Origin: Candidatus Gallacutalibacter stercoravium
Lineage (GTDB): Bacteria > Bacillota > Clostridia > Oscillospirales > Acutalibacteraceae
Direction of reading: 5' to 3'
DNA length: 64,000 bases
Assembly: GCA_018716975.1 (NCBI GenBank)
Contig: DVJE01000012.1
Location: forward strand, 1 to 64,000
The notes beneath the pieces are model-generated. The model made no database searches. It was given only the letters and a program-made list of their open reading frames with translations, and had not been told where the DNA came from. Shown here piece by piece: positions 1 to 7,238 of the stretch (the first letter of the stretch is position 1; every line of letters begins with the position of its first letter). The translations under genes and the position numbers were made by a program.

Positions 1-2
1 AT

Positions 3-110
3 TTCAAAAACCAACTTGCTGTTCGCGAACGGGCTTACAACCATTTCCCTATGCGGCCTCTTAACTGGCGGTCTCCTAAACAAGTTTTATCTAGTTTCTC
101 TCATGTGTAA
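3..110 (+). mobile_element. 3' end of a DDE-type transposase gene, cut by the window edge
   Basis: Reading from base 3 gives 35 codons ending in TAA at 108-110. The peptide contains YNHFPMRPLNWRSPKQVL, which resembles the C-terminal end of integrase-core transposases of the IS3/IS481 type (a Y-N...P...RPLNW-SP...L pattern). Only the tail is visible, so whether the full gene exists to the left cannot be judged. No clear terminal inverted repeat was recognised just downstream. The assignment rests on a short peptide. Confidence 0.5.
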
Positions 111-336
111 CACTTCATTGACAAACCTACATTTTCCACATTGAAAAACGGGGCCTCTCTTAGTGCTTTTGGGGATGATGATTTCTCTAAACCTCGACGA
201 ATATCTAAAATGGGCCAAACTTGTTGATATAGGCCTGCTAGATGAAAAGAACCACTTGCCGGCGTTTCCTACCGACATGGCCTCTATGGCCTCTTCTCTT
301 CAAGAGATAAGCTTATCCGTATATTTTGTTCATAAA
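111..336. other. No recognisable gene
   Basis: Between the transposase tail and the first terminator there are only short open frames without ribosome-binding sites or recognisable motifs. This is probably insertion-sequence end plus decayed sequence. Confidence 0.4.
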
Positions 337-382
337 CAAAGCAGGCGATAGAACGCAAGAATGGGTTCTATCGCCTGCTTTG
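337..382 (-). terminator. Rho-independent terminator, perfect 18-bp stem
   Basis: Positions 337-354 and 365-382 are perfect reverse complements (CAAAGCAGGCGATAGAAC) around a 10-nt loop. It lies just past the 3' end of the leftward DUF4097 remnant. T-rich sequence follows on the minus strand, and T6 also follows some bases later on the plus strand, so it may work in both directions. Confidence 0.8.
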
Positions 383-417
383 CCTTTGTTGGAACAATTT
401 TTTGCCTTTAAGAAAAT

Positions 418-918
418 TTATTCATTTACAAATTCAATATTGATATTCCCATTATTGTTCGACACATTCAGCGCTTTTTCACCGCTATCTTTATTATCTG
501 GCAGATTGCTTTCACCTTTCTTTATTTCGGACTGGATGGAAAAATCGTCATAGCTTCCTACAATCCCGCCGGAGATATCTCCATTTTTAGCACGCAGGGT
601 CAAGGCATTGCCTACATCCAAGTTCCCAAAAGTAATATTTCCTTCAGTAGAAGAAAGATTGATGCTTCCACTCACAGCCAACGCAGAAAGTGTTATATTC
701 TCATTTGTTGTGGATAATGTAAGGTTTTCTAACAATGCGTCCGGTATCTGCAACAATATTTTTCGATCTTCTACCGGTGGTTTTCCCCCTATATAATCTG
801 TCCACTCTTTATTGCTTGCACTTACCATAGTTAGCACATTTTTGTCAGACACGGAAATATCGTAAAACTCTTTGCTATTTTCATAATATTGAATGTGGAC
901 ATTGTCTTTCGCAATATC
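418..918 (-). pseudogene. 5'-truncated DUF4097-type beta-strand repeat protein
   Basis: The last 167 codons of a DUF4097-like protein (putative surface or periplasmic beta-helix domain, repeats such as NITLSALAVSGSINLSS and NGNINIEF) are open from 918 to a stop at 418. A GTG at 852 could start a 144-residue product, but family-like sequence (NVHIQYYENSKEFYDISV) continues upstream of it to 918, where TAA stops the frame. There is no signal peptide or start. The frame begins only about 15 bp after the -10 box of the MerR-type promoter, so the 5' half has been deleted up to the promoter. A relative with an intact N-terminus lies at 3139-3954. Function is unknown. Confidence 0.65.
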
Positions 919-932
919 TTATGCTAGAATGG

Positions 933-963
933 ATTATAAACCTTTGTGCAACACAAAGGTCAA
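933..963 (-). promoter_or_regulatory. MerR-type promoter/operator, copy A
   Basis: On the minus strand TTGACC (958-963) and TATAAT (933-938) are separated by 19 bp, the unusually long spacer typical of MerR-regulated promoters. The spacer region carries a perfect inverted repeat, ACCTTTGTG-CAA-CACAAAGGT (940-960). It points left into the DUF4097 remnant, and merR starts 16 bp away on the other strand, the classic divergent MerR layout. Regulation by the adjacent MerR protein is inferred. Confidence 0.8.
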
Positions 964-978
964 TAGGAGAAAATAGAA

Positions 979-1761
979 ATGAAAAATTTTTTTACAGTTG
1001 GAGAAGCAGCAAAGGCCGTTCATACAACCAGCGAAACACTGCGGCATTATGACCGCATCGGATTAGTAAAACCAAGCAAAAAAGACGAATGGACGAATTA
1101 CCGCTATTATACCGAACAGGATATTGTTCGTCTGAATACGGTGCGGGCTTTGCAGCTGATGGACTTACCTTTGCAAGAGATAAAAAAAGTTTTAGAATAT
1201 GACGATCTTGAAAAAATTGTAGATTTTTTAGCGCAAGCAGAAAAAAAGGCCGACGAAAAAATAGCAGCGCTCCAGTACAGTAAATCGAAAATTCAGTTGG
1301 CAAAAGCAGACTATGAAAAAAAATTGCAGATGCGCAAAAATCCTAACGGCACCTTTATCAAAGATTTTCCAAAGCGTGTTATTTTACTTTCAGATACCTT
1401 AGAAATACCAACGCTTGACAATCTTTGGAATTATCTCGGCCATTTCTATGAAAAAGTTACGCCGGCCTTAAAAGAGCAATTTTCTTTTGAGGATTTAGCC
1501 GGTATCTACACCGAAAACGGAATCACAAGGCTTTTTGCCGTGTGTATCCATTATGTGGAGATAGACGGATTAAAGATTTTGCCAAAAGGAAAATACCTAT
1601 GCGCGAGCTGCACGGAGGAAAATAGAGAACAAACGTTGCGCGAATTAATTCATATAGCCCAAACAAAATATGGCGTTGCGCCAACATTTACAGTACAGCT
1701 CATTGTCATATCGGGCATTTTGCACTGGAATTATGAAGTGCAAGTTTATATTGCAGGCTAA
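979..1761 (+). CDS. MerR family transcriptional regulator with C-terminal effector-binding domain
   Basis: The 260-residue protein begins with a MerR winged helix-turn-helix: FTVGEAAKAVHTTSETLRHY followed by D-R-I-G-L-V-K-P and the NYRYYTEQD wing (residues about 4-50). A long coiled dimerisation helix follows (about 85-120, rich in K and E). The C-terminal half (about 125-260) looks like a GyrI/BltR-type ligand-binding domain, so a multidrug or hydrophobic ligand is plausible. The ATG is preceded by AGGAGA. The protein probably binds the inverted repeat at 940-960 and the near-identical one at 4092-4112, twisting the 19-bp spacer promoters that drive the DUF4097 and beta-lactamase genes. The ligand cannot be read from sequence. 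Confidence 0.9.
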   Translation: MKNFFTVGEAAKAVHTTSETLRHYDRIGLVKPSKKDEWTNYRYYTEQDIVRLNTVRALQLMDLPLQEIKKVLEYDDLEKIVDFLAQAEKKADEKIAALQYSKSKIQLAKADYEKKLQMRKNPNGTFIKDFPKRVILLSDTLEIPTLDNLWNYLGHFYEKVTPALKEQFSFEDLAGIYTENGITRLFAVCIHYVEIDGLKILPKGKYLCASCTEENREQTLRELIHIAQTKYGVAPTFTVQLIVISGILHWNYEVQVYIAG

Positions 1762-1797
1762 ACCGGCAACCACCGCCGTATGGTTACGCCGCTTGTG

Positions 1798-1849
1798 CTA
1801 TACAAAAAGAAACAGCACCGTTGATACAGTGCTGTTTCTTTTTGTATAG
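1798..1849 (+). terminator. Rho-independent terminator of merR, 21-bp perfect stem
   Basis: CTATACAAAAAGAAACAGCA... (1798-1818) is the exact reverse complement of 1829-1849 around a 10-nt loop, and the plus strand then runs into CTTTTTG. It sits 36 bp after the merR stop and has the same 10-nt loop size as the terminator at 337-382. Confidence 0.8.
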
Positions 1850-1855
1850 CTAACT

Positions 1856-2010
1856 TTTTGTGTTCCCGTTCTCCACATCAATGTCCACTGAAACGATAAT
1901 ATCATCCTGGGTGCACTTATTCCGAAAGCCATCGCCTCCGGTGTCAAACACCTCAATCTAAGAATTTCTACAAGCTTTCTCTTTGTAGCAGCACAACTGT
2001 CTACATGCTG
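1856..2010 (-). repeat. Duplicated remnant: rlmCD 3' end plus tail of a lost gene, copy A
   Basis: On the minus strand 1968-2008 reads (after one single-base indel) V-V-L-L-Q-R-E-S-L-stop, identical to the C-terminus of the rRNA methyltransferase at 4258-5625. It is followed by a segment that can be translated as FRNKCTQDDIIVSVDID, matching FRNKRPQDDITILVVFD in the same place downstream of the intact gene (4140-4230). The DNA match includes ACACCTCAATCTA and TTTCTACA...CTTTCTCTTTG. The second peptide looks like the C-terminal edge of a PP2C/SpoIIE-type phosphatase, a weak guess. This is a non-functional duplicate. Confidence 0.65.
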
Positions 2011-2132
2011 CAAGGCAAGAAACACGGCGATACCTCCTCGATACTGCCGTGTTCCTATATCTCCACCCGTGAAACAACGGTTTTTTAAACTAGGATTTTA
2101 TTTAAAAAGCCTCTCTTAAATTGAGAAAATGT

Positions 2133-3089
2133 CTATGCACAATAATCCGATATCGCTTTAATGGCTATTTCTTTTGCCAATGAACTCGATACATTCATAC
2201 CGTCAGTTCTACCAAGACGCACACAAAAATATATCTCTCCTATTGTGCTTTCCGCAAACCCTGTGAACCATGCGTCAACAACAGTACCATTGGCTTTTCC
2301 CATTCCCGTTTTTCCATATATAGAAATATCGGTGCTATCAAGCTCTGGTATCAGCATAACCTGCTTTAATTCGTTCTGCGTCTCTTCTGAATAATCCGAG
2401 TCTTTCCCAAAAATACGCTCCATCACTTCCACCTGTTCTTTGGGAGAAATCATTAAAGATGATTCAATCCAAAAGCCGGTTAAAGCTCTATTGCTATTGT
2501 TTGTATTTAATCGTCCCTCCCAATCAGAAATATCGCAATTACCATATTGGAGCCTATTTAATTCTCTTTGCATGAAATCTTCTCCAATATCATCAATGAC
2601 CTGTCTGTAATACCATACGCAAGAAGTACGAAAAGCCTCATGGAAATCAATATCTTTATTCCAATCCTCATTCCAGAATATTTCGCCGCTCCATGTCCGA
2701 GTGGAGTTCTCCGGTTCAATGATTCCGTTTTCTAACGCAATCAAGGAAGAAATAATCTTAAATGTGGAACATGGGGAACTTCTTGTAACAGCAAGATCAC
2801 GGTTGTAAATGGTATATTTTTGCTTTGCAGCATCATAAATAACGGCTGTTCCATTTAGTCCATTAAAATAGCTTGACCAATCTACTTCCACTATTTCCGG
2901 CACTATTTTTATGATTTCAGCAGAACTATCCGTTTCTTCCTCCATAAGATCGCTGCTCACCTGAGTTTCTGCAGCCTCTTGTTTTTCTTCTGTGCTATAA
3001 TTGCTAACACAGCCTGTTAACATAGCCACACATGCAAGTAGTATGCACATTATTATCAATAAATTGTTTCTTTTTGTTGTAGTTATCAT
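2133..3089 (-). CDS. Class D (OXA-type) beta-lactamase-like lipoprotein
   Basis: 318 residues. An N-terminal lipoprotein signal ends in LTGC (about residue 27), then a short acidic stalk. The serine-enzyme motifs of class D beta-lactamases and BlaR1 sensor domains follow in order: STFK with the catalytic serine, S-C-V (in TSCVWYY), Y-G-N (LQYGN), the FWIESSLMISPKEQ segment holding the class D tryptophan, and K-T-G (YGKTG). All catalytic residues are present, so activity against beta-lactams, or drug sensing, is plausible. It is anchored outside the membrane. The ATG has an AGGG site. It lies 49 bp downstream of the DUF4097 lipoprotein gene on the same strand and probably shares its MerR-type promoter. 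The substrate range cannot be inferred. Confidence 0.88.
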   Translation of the reverse strand: MITTTKRNNLLIIMCILLACVAMLTGCVSNYSTEEKQEAAETQVSSDLMEEETDSSAEIIKIVPEIVEVDWSSYFNGLNGTAVIYDAAKQKYTIYNRDLAVTRSSPCSTFKIISSLIALENGIIEPENSTRTWSGEIFWNEDWNKDIDFHEAFRTSCVWYYRQVIDDIGEDFMQRELNRLQYGNCDISDWEGRLNTNNSNRALTGFWIESSLMISPKEQVEVMERIFGKDSDYSEETQNELKQVMLIPELDSTDISIYGKTGMGKANGTVVDAWFTGFAESTIGEIYFCVRLGRTDGMNVSSSLAKEIAIKAISDYCA

Positions 3090-3138
3090 TTTTCCCTACT
3101 CTCTTGACTTCCTTTATCCAATGGTCTATCATTTTCGC

Positions 3139-3954
3139 TTATTCAAAAACAAAGGAACTGCTTGTAACATCAATATGGATTTTTGCTGCACCATTTCCGC
3201 CTGTGTAGTTATAATTTGAGCTAAGCATATCATACACAGGCCAACCGCTTGGAACCGAAACAGCCGAAGTGGAAATCTTTGCGCTGACAGCAAAATCATT
3301 GATATTACTCATAGACAGTGAACAGGAACTCGCATTTCCTGTGAAATTTAACATCTTATTATAATCGGATGGAAGGCTGAGCGTCACCGAACTTGCGTTA
3401 CTTGTCACAGTAATATTCGCATTGATTGCTGGCAGGATTAGTGAACTACCTTCAGAAACACCCGTGACGAGAGTATAGCTTTGATTGGGAATATAGACGA
3501 CAACATTGGTTCCACTATCCATCTCTGGCCTAATGTCAGTTACCTTTATTTCAAAGGTCGAACCGTTTGTAGTAGTCGTGACAGCATACTCGTTTTTGTC
3601 ATATTCGTAGCCGTACTGTCCATCGCTGGCTAAGCGAACTTCTACAGGAACGCCTTCAGTAGTAATTTTTAAATCGCCCACGGTTTGATCCGGCTGATTT
3701 GCTTCACCTTTACTCTCGGTTTGAGGAACACTCGTTTCTGTTACTGCGCTAGAAGTGGACTCACTCTCGTCAGCTTTCTCATCGTTATTCGCAGATTCAC
3801 TTTCTTCACTTGGGACAGCACTTGACTCTATTGCTGCGCTTGAAACAGTATCTCCTGTGTTAGCTTCAATTTCCGTCCCCGATTGGCACCCTGTAAGAGA
3901 AAAAGATGCTACCAACATCAATCCCAATAAAATAGAAGAAATTTTTACCACCAT
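3139..3954 (-). CDS. Lipoprotein with DUF4097-like beta domain
   Basis: 271 residues from the ATG at 3954, chosen over a TTG three codons upstream because AAAGG sits about 9 nt before it. A lipobox (SLTGC) is followed by a low-complexity Ser/Glu/Ala linker (about residues 25-90) and then repeated short beta strands (VTLSLPSDYNKML, SSCSLSMSNIND) like those of DUF4097/adhesin-type domains. It is probably anchored on the outer face of the membrane. It is the first gene after MerR-type promoter copy B and precedes the beta-lactamase-like gene, so the two likely form an operon. The intact architecture contrasts with the truncated relative at 418-918. Its role is unknown; envelope-stress or drug-linked functions are speculation. 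Confidence 0.75.
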   Translation of the reverse strand: MVVKISSILLGLMLVASFSLTGCQSGTEIEANTGDTVSSAAIESSAVPSEESESANNDEKADESESTSSAVTETSVPQTESKGEANQPDQTVGDLKITTEGVPVEVRLASDGQYGYEYDKNEYAVTTTTNGSTFEIKVTDIRPEMDSGTNVVVYIPNQSYTLVTGVSEGSSLILPAINANITVTSNASSVTLSLPSDYNKMLNFTGNASSCSLSMSNINDFAVSAKISTSAVSVPSGWPVYDMLSSNYNYTGGNGAAKIHIDVTSSSFVFE

Positions 3955-4084
3955 GTCACACAACCTTTTTATGCCATAATTCTAATTCATAGCAGTATTA
4001 GCGAATGTTCTTTCCCATGATATAGAATGAAAGAATGGCATAGTTTTTTGCCTACTGCTTTTCGCAACGTCTCGTATTTTATAT

Positions 4085-4115
4085 AGCATACACCTTTGTG
4101 TAACACAAATGTCAA
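4085..4115 (-). promoter_or_regulatory. MerR-type promoter/operator, copy B
   Basis: On the minus strand TTGACA (4110-4115) and TATGCT (4085-4090) are 19 bp apart. The spacer carries ACCTTTGTG-TAA-CACAAATGT (4092-4112), the copy A operator with one mismatched arm base. Identity with copy A continues through CAATAGGAGAAA, the merR ribosome-binding site, but no merR gene follows. It points left into the DUF4097 lipoprotein gene. Confidence 0.75.
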
Positions 4116-4134
4116 TAGGAGAAATAATTTCTTG

Positions 4135-4275
4135 TCTTCTCACACTCCATATCAAAGACTACCAAAATGGTGATATCGTCCTGAGGGCGCTTATTCCGAA
4201 ATGTATCACTCTCGATACCAACACCGCCAGGTAAAAAACACCTCAATCTAAAAATTTCTACAGACTTTCTCTTTG
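4135..4275 (-). repeat. Copy B of the duplicated segment (rlmCD tail and downstream remnant)
   Basis: This stretch pairs with 1856-2010. It covers the last codons of rlmCD and about 120 bp beyond, where a frame reads DTFRNKRPQDDITILVVFD without a start codon. It directly abuts operator copy B, so relative to copy A the merR gene is missing between the two blocks. Confidence 0.6.
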
Positions 4276-5625
4276 AAGCAGTACTACCGTTTCCACATGC
4301 GCCGTGCGGGGGAACATATCCACCGGCGTCAACTCCTGGGGACGGTACCCCAAAGCATTAAAGCGTTTCATATCCCGCGCCAGGGTGGCTGGATCACACG
4401 AAACATAAACCACCCGCGCCGGTTCTATGCCGCACACTGTGTGCACCAGGGCTTCGTCGCAGCCCTTGCGTGGCGGATCCAGTACTACCACGTCGGGCAT
4501 TTCGCCCTTTTGGCGCAGTTCCCGGGCCGCCTGGGCTGCATCTGCACAATAAAAGCGGGCGTTGGTTATTCCATTGCGGCGCGCGTTTTCCTTGGCGTCC
4601 TCCACAGCCTGGGGCACAATTTCTACCCCTGTTAGCCGCTTGGCCCGCCGGGCCATGGTAAGACCAATGGTGCCCGTACCGCAATACAAATCTAAAAGAT
4701 GCTCCCGTCCGGTTAATCCGGCGTATTGCGCTGCAATTTCATACAGCCGCTGGGCCTGCCCGCGATTTACCTGATAAAAAGAAAGAGGGGATATTTCAAA
4801 TTGCAGCCCGCACAGGGTATCGGTAATCGCCTCTTTCCCCCACAGCAACCGGCACCGGTTACCTAATATCACATTGGTTTTCGCCCTATTTTCATTCAAC
4901 ACAACCCCTGCCAGGCCGGGCACCTGCGCCCGCAGCAGCGAAACCAGCGTTTCTTCCTGCGGTAAACGCGCGCCATTGGCCACCAAGCAAACCATAACCT
5001 CTCCGCTGGCCTGTGCAATGCGCAAATAAACGTGCCGCAAAATTCCGCGGTGGGTGGCTTCGTCGTAGGGCGCAACGCCCGATTGCTCCGCCCAAAAGCG
5101 CACCGAGCGCATCGCTTTTTCAAATACCGGAGGCTGCAGCCGGCAGCTATCGCAATCGATCACACGGTGGCTGTGCCTTGCATAAAAGCCCATTTGCAGT
5201 GTGCCGTCCTTTGCCGTGCAAATTGGCAGCTGCGCCTTATTGCGGTAGCCGTCTGGGCTGGGCGCGCCAACAATCGGGCGGATGCATAGATCAGAAAAGC
5301 CGCCAATCCGCTCCACTGCGTCGCGCACCCGCTGTTCCTTGGCACGCAGCTCCGCCTCATACGTGATATGGCGGAATACGCAGCCGCCGCATTTGGGGTA
5401 TTGCGGGCAGTCCGGCTCCGTCCGATCCGCCGACGGCGCCAAAATCCGTTCTATTTTGCCATAGGCCAGCCGCCCTGTGTTTTTTAAAATGCGCACCTGC
5501 AACCTATCCCCTTGGGCAGCGCCGGGCACAAACACCGCCATCCCGTCCGGCGCATGCCCCACGCCGCTGCCGTCTGTGGTATATCCGGTTATTTCTATTT
5601 CGATCAATTCATTTTTTTGCAGCAT
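4258..5625 (-). CDS. rlmCD: 23S rRNA (uracil-C5)-methyltransferase, RlmD/RlmCD family
   Basis: 455 residues. An N-terminal TRAM RNA-binding domain (about 5-60) is followed by the iron-sulfur cluster motif C-x5-C-x2-C (Cys73, 79, 82) with a distal Cys in IDCDSC. The SAM-binding site is LYCGTGTIGL, then LDPPRKGCD and the catalytic cysteine motif VYVSCDPATLARD near the C-terminus. It transfers a methyl group from SAM to C5 of 23S rRNA uracils (U1939 in RlmD, U747 as well in RlmCD); which ones cannot be told. The start ATG has GGAGAAAACG upstream. Its 3' end was duplicated to 1968-2008. Confidence 0.95.
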   Translation of the reverse strand: MLQKNELIEIEITGYTTDGSGVGHAPDGMAVFVPGAAQGDRLQVRILKNTGRLAYGKIERILAPSADRTEPDCPQYPKCGGCVFRHITYEAELRAKEQRVRDAVERIGGFSDLCIRPIVGAPSPDGYRNKAQLPICTAKDGTLQMGFYARHSHRVIDCDSCRLQPPVFEKAMRSVRFWAEQSGVAPYDEATHRGILRHVYLRIAQASGEVMVCLVANGARLPQEETLVSLLRAQVPGLAGVVLNENRAKTNVILGNRCRLLWGKEAITDTLCGLQFEISPLSFYQVNRGQAQRLYEIAAQYAGLTGREHLLDLYCGTGTIGLTMARRAKRLTGVEIVPQAVEDAKENARRNGITNARFYCADAAQAARELRQKGEMPDVVVLDPPRKGCDEALVHTVCGIEPARVVYVSCDPATLARDMKRFNALGYRPQELTPVDMFPRTAHVETVVLLQRESL

Positions 5626-5656
5626 CGTTTTCTCCTTTACTGGCGTTGCGCCGCCG

Positions 5657-5977
5657 TTATGCCCATCCCATCACCTGCAGAAGCTGTTCCACCACAAAAA
5701 CCACGCCTGTGGAAGCCAGCGCCACCACCAATAGGCTTTTGTTGTAATAGGCCAGCACCAGGGCCACCAGCAAGCCCGCCAAAGCCGAATACAAGCTGGA
5801 TGTAGCGTACAAAATGGCCGGAAAGGTCATGGCCGCCAGCACCGCATAAGGAACATAGGCCAAAAAAGATTTTACCCACGGATTGGTGATCTTCTTTTTA
5901 AATATCGCCAGTGGCAGCATGCGCGGCAGATAAGTTACAACCGCCATGATAGCCACAGAAATTAACACATATTGCAA
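5657..5977 (-). CDS. azlD: Branched-chain amino-acid exporter small subunit AzlD
   Basis: 106 residues with four predicted hydrophobic segments and the AzlD-typical start (YVLISVAIMAVVTYLPRMLP). The TTG at 5977 is chosen because GGAGG lies 10 nt upstream and overlaps the end of azlC, while no nearby ATG fits. It partners AzlC to export branched-chain amino acids or analogues. It is translationally coupled to azlC, with stop and start only 2 bp apart. Confidence 0.85.
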   Translation of the reverse strand: MQYVLISVAIMAVVTYLPRMLPLAIFKKKITNPWVKSFLAYVPYAVLAAMTFPAILYATSSLYSALAGLLVALVLAYYNKSLLVVALASTGVVFVVEQLLQVMGWA

Positions 5978-5979
5978 GC

Positions 5980-6732
5980 TTAATTTTCCTCCTCTGCCTT
6001 TTCCTGTTGTTCGGGGGCGTCCTCTACCGGATAGCGCAACGCCCCCAACGCAGAGGCAACTACGGCGCAAATAATAATGACCCACCCGCTGGATAACTGA
6101 TTGAGCCACGGCACCCAGCGAAACAGACAACTGAGCGCTACCGATAACAGCACCACATACAAAATAGGCCTTGCCTTGCGGGCAGGCGGCACAACGATGG
6201 CGATAAACATGCCATAAATAGCAATTCCCAGTGCGCTGCACACCGAAAGCGGCAGTATCCCGTTCGCGGTGGCTCCCAGCAAGGTGCCCACCGTCCAGCC
6301 CAAATAGGGGGTTAAAATCAATCCCGCCAAATATTCGGCGGTTACGGTTCTTTTTTGCTGCATTGCCACAGCAAACACTTCGTCGGTATTGCCAAAGGCC
6401 AGCAGGCACCGCTCCAACATATTCATAGAGGGATCTAACTTTTGCGACAGGGAGAGCGACATCAACATATACCGAATGTTGATTACAAAGGTGGTTATGG
6501 CAATTTCCACATACGCACCGCCTGTTAAGATTAGATTGGTGCCCGCCACCTGGCCCGCAGAAGTAAAATTGGTCATAGAGATCAAGGTAGTAATCCAGGC
6601 CGGCAGGCCGCCCTGCGCCGCCATCATACCAAAGGCAAAAGAAACCGATAGATAACCCAAGCAAATGGGCAAGCCGTCCATAATCCCTTTGCGCAATAAA
6701 GCCGCCCTATCCTGACGCAAACAATGCCCCAT
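5980..6732 (-). CDS. azlC: Branched-chain amino-acid exporter large subunit AzlC
   Basis: 250 residues from the ATG at 6732, preceded by GGGGGA. The open frame extends 43 codons further up, but that part is the leader with a terminator hairpin and lacks homology. AzlC family features are the opening KGIMDGLPICLGYLSVSFAFG, about six to eight hydrophobic segments, and a charged, Glu-rich tail. With AzlD it forms the LIV-E type exporter in the cytoplasmic membrane. Expression is likely controlled in the leader (6739-6826). Confidence 0.88.
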   Translation of the reverse strand: MGHCLRQDRAALLRKGIMDGLPICLGYLSVSFAFGMMAAQGGLPAWITTLISMTNFTSAGQVAGTNLILTGGAYVEIAITTFVINIRYMLMSLSLSQKLDPSMNMLERCLLAFGNTDEVFAVAMQQKRTVTAEYLAGLILTPYLGWTVGTLLGATANGILPLSVCSALGIAIYGMFIAIVVPPARKARPILYVVLLSVALSCLFRWVPWLNQLSSGWVIIICAVVASALGALRYPVEDAPEQQEKAEEEN

Positions 6733-6760
6733 TTTCCGTCCCCCTATATGAATGGTTAAA

Positions 6761-6783
6761 AAAAGGCGCAGCCGGCGCCTTTT
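6761..6783 (-). terminator. Terminator hairpin in the azlCD leader (attenuator candidate)
   Basis: On the minus strand AAAAGGCGC-CGGCT-GCGCCTTTT followed by further T residues lies only about 30 nt before the azlC start, inside its transcript. A second GC-rich hairpin (6799-6823) precedes it. This is the layout of transcription attenuation. Confidence 0.65.
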
Positions 6784-6808
6784 AACATGGTAAAATATGC
6801 CGCCGCAT
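6782..6808 (-). CDS. Possible leader peptide MRRHILPC of azlCD
   Basis: An 8-codon frame from ATG at 6808 to TAA at 6782 overlaps both leader hairpins and contains adjacent Ile and Leu codons. The ribosome-binding site is weak (GGTG 5 nt upstream). Ribosome stalling on it could in principle switch the terminator. This is an inference from position and codons. Confidence 0.25.
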   Translation of the reverse strand: MRRHILPC

Positions 6809-6832
6809 TTTTGCACCGGCGGCGATGTGCTT

Positions 6833-6861
6833 ATTATAACATTTTGCGACACGTCAGGCAA
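6833..6861 (-). promoter_or_regulatory. Promoter of azlCD
   Basis: On the minus strand TTGCCT (6856-6861), a 17-bp spacer and TATAAT (6833-6838). Transcription would start near 6826 and produce a leader of about 95 nt. Confidence 0.65.
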
Positions 6862-6906
6862 TCACCTTGTAAAGAGCTGGGTAAGGCGTGGCGGCGCTAT
6901 GCACAA

Positions 6907-6952
6907 AGATACCGCCGCTTCCCGGTTAACTCTCCGGCAAACGGCGGTATCT
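6907..6952 (-). terminator. Terminator of the DUF1540 gene
   Basis: An 11-bp perfect stem (6907-6917 with 6942-6952, AGATACCGCCG) lies 20 bp beyond the DUF1540 stop and is followed by TTTG on the minus strand. The long loop contains a smaller CCGG pairing. Confidence 0.55.
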
Positions 6953-6972
6953 CTAACGCATTGATTTTTCTG

Positions 6973-7143
6973 TTAATTTTTGGCTACAAAGGATTCGCAG
7001 TCAGTACATTGGCACATCGTGGGGTTAGATTCGTGCGTACCTACCGAAATGGTATCCAACGCGCAGTAATTTTCTTGCCCACAGTGGTTTTGGCACTGCT
7101 GAACGGTGCAGCGGATGCTCTTATTGGCCTTGCAGTTATCCAT
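6973..7143 (-). CDS. DUF1540 domain small cysteine-rich protein
   Basis: A 56-residue protein starting MDNCKANKSIRCTVQQC, with the DUF1540 cysteine layout: C-x-V-x2-C ... YCALDTISVG ... M-C-Q-C-T-D-C-x-S-F. The seven or more Cys and the ISVG turn are typical of this family, thought to bind a metal. AGGAG lies 9 nt before the ATG. It is monocistronic, between htrA and azlC. Family members are common in spore-forming Firmicutes; function is unknown. Confidence 0.85.
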   Translation of the reverse strand: MDNCKANKSIRCTVQQCQNHCGQENYCALDTISVGTHESNPTMCQCTDCESFVAKN

Positions 7144-7238
7144 TGCTTATCACTCCTACCATTTTACTTTGGCGGTTACCCGCCTTTGATAGTGTAGCCA
7201 AAAAGATTTCGCTTATACTTTGGCGCCGGTACAATCCC

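Noticed and set aside
5657-6664. A 335-codon leftward frame covering both azlD and part of azlC
   Set aside because: Only its last part matches AzlD; the first 228 codons lie in another frame over azlC and show no family. The true start is the TTG at 5977.
6787-7197. A 136-codon rightward frame
   Set aside because: It overlaps the well-supported DUF1540 gene on the other strand and the azlC promoter, and lacks any recognisable domain.
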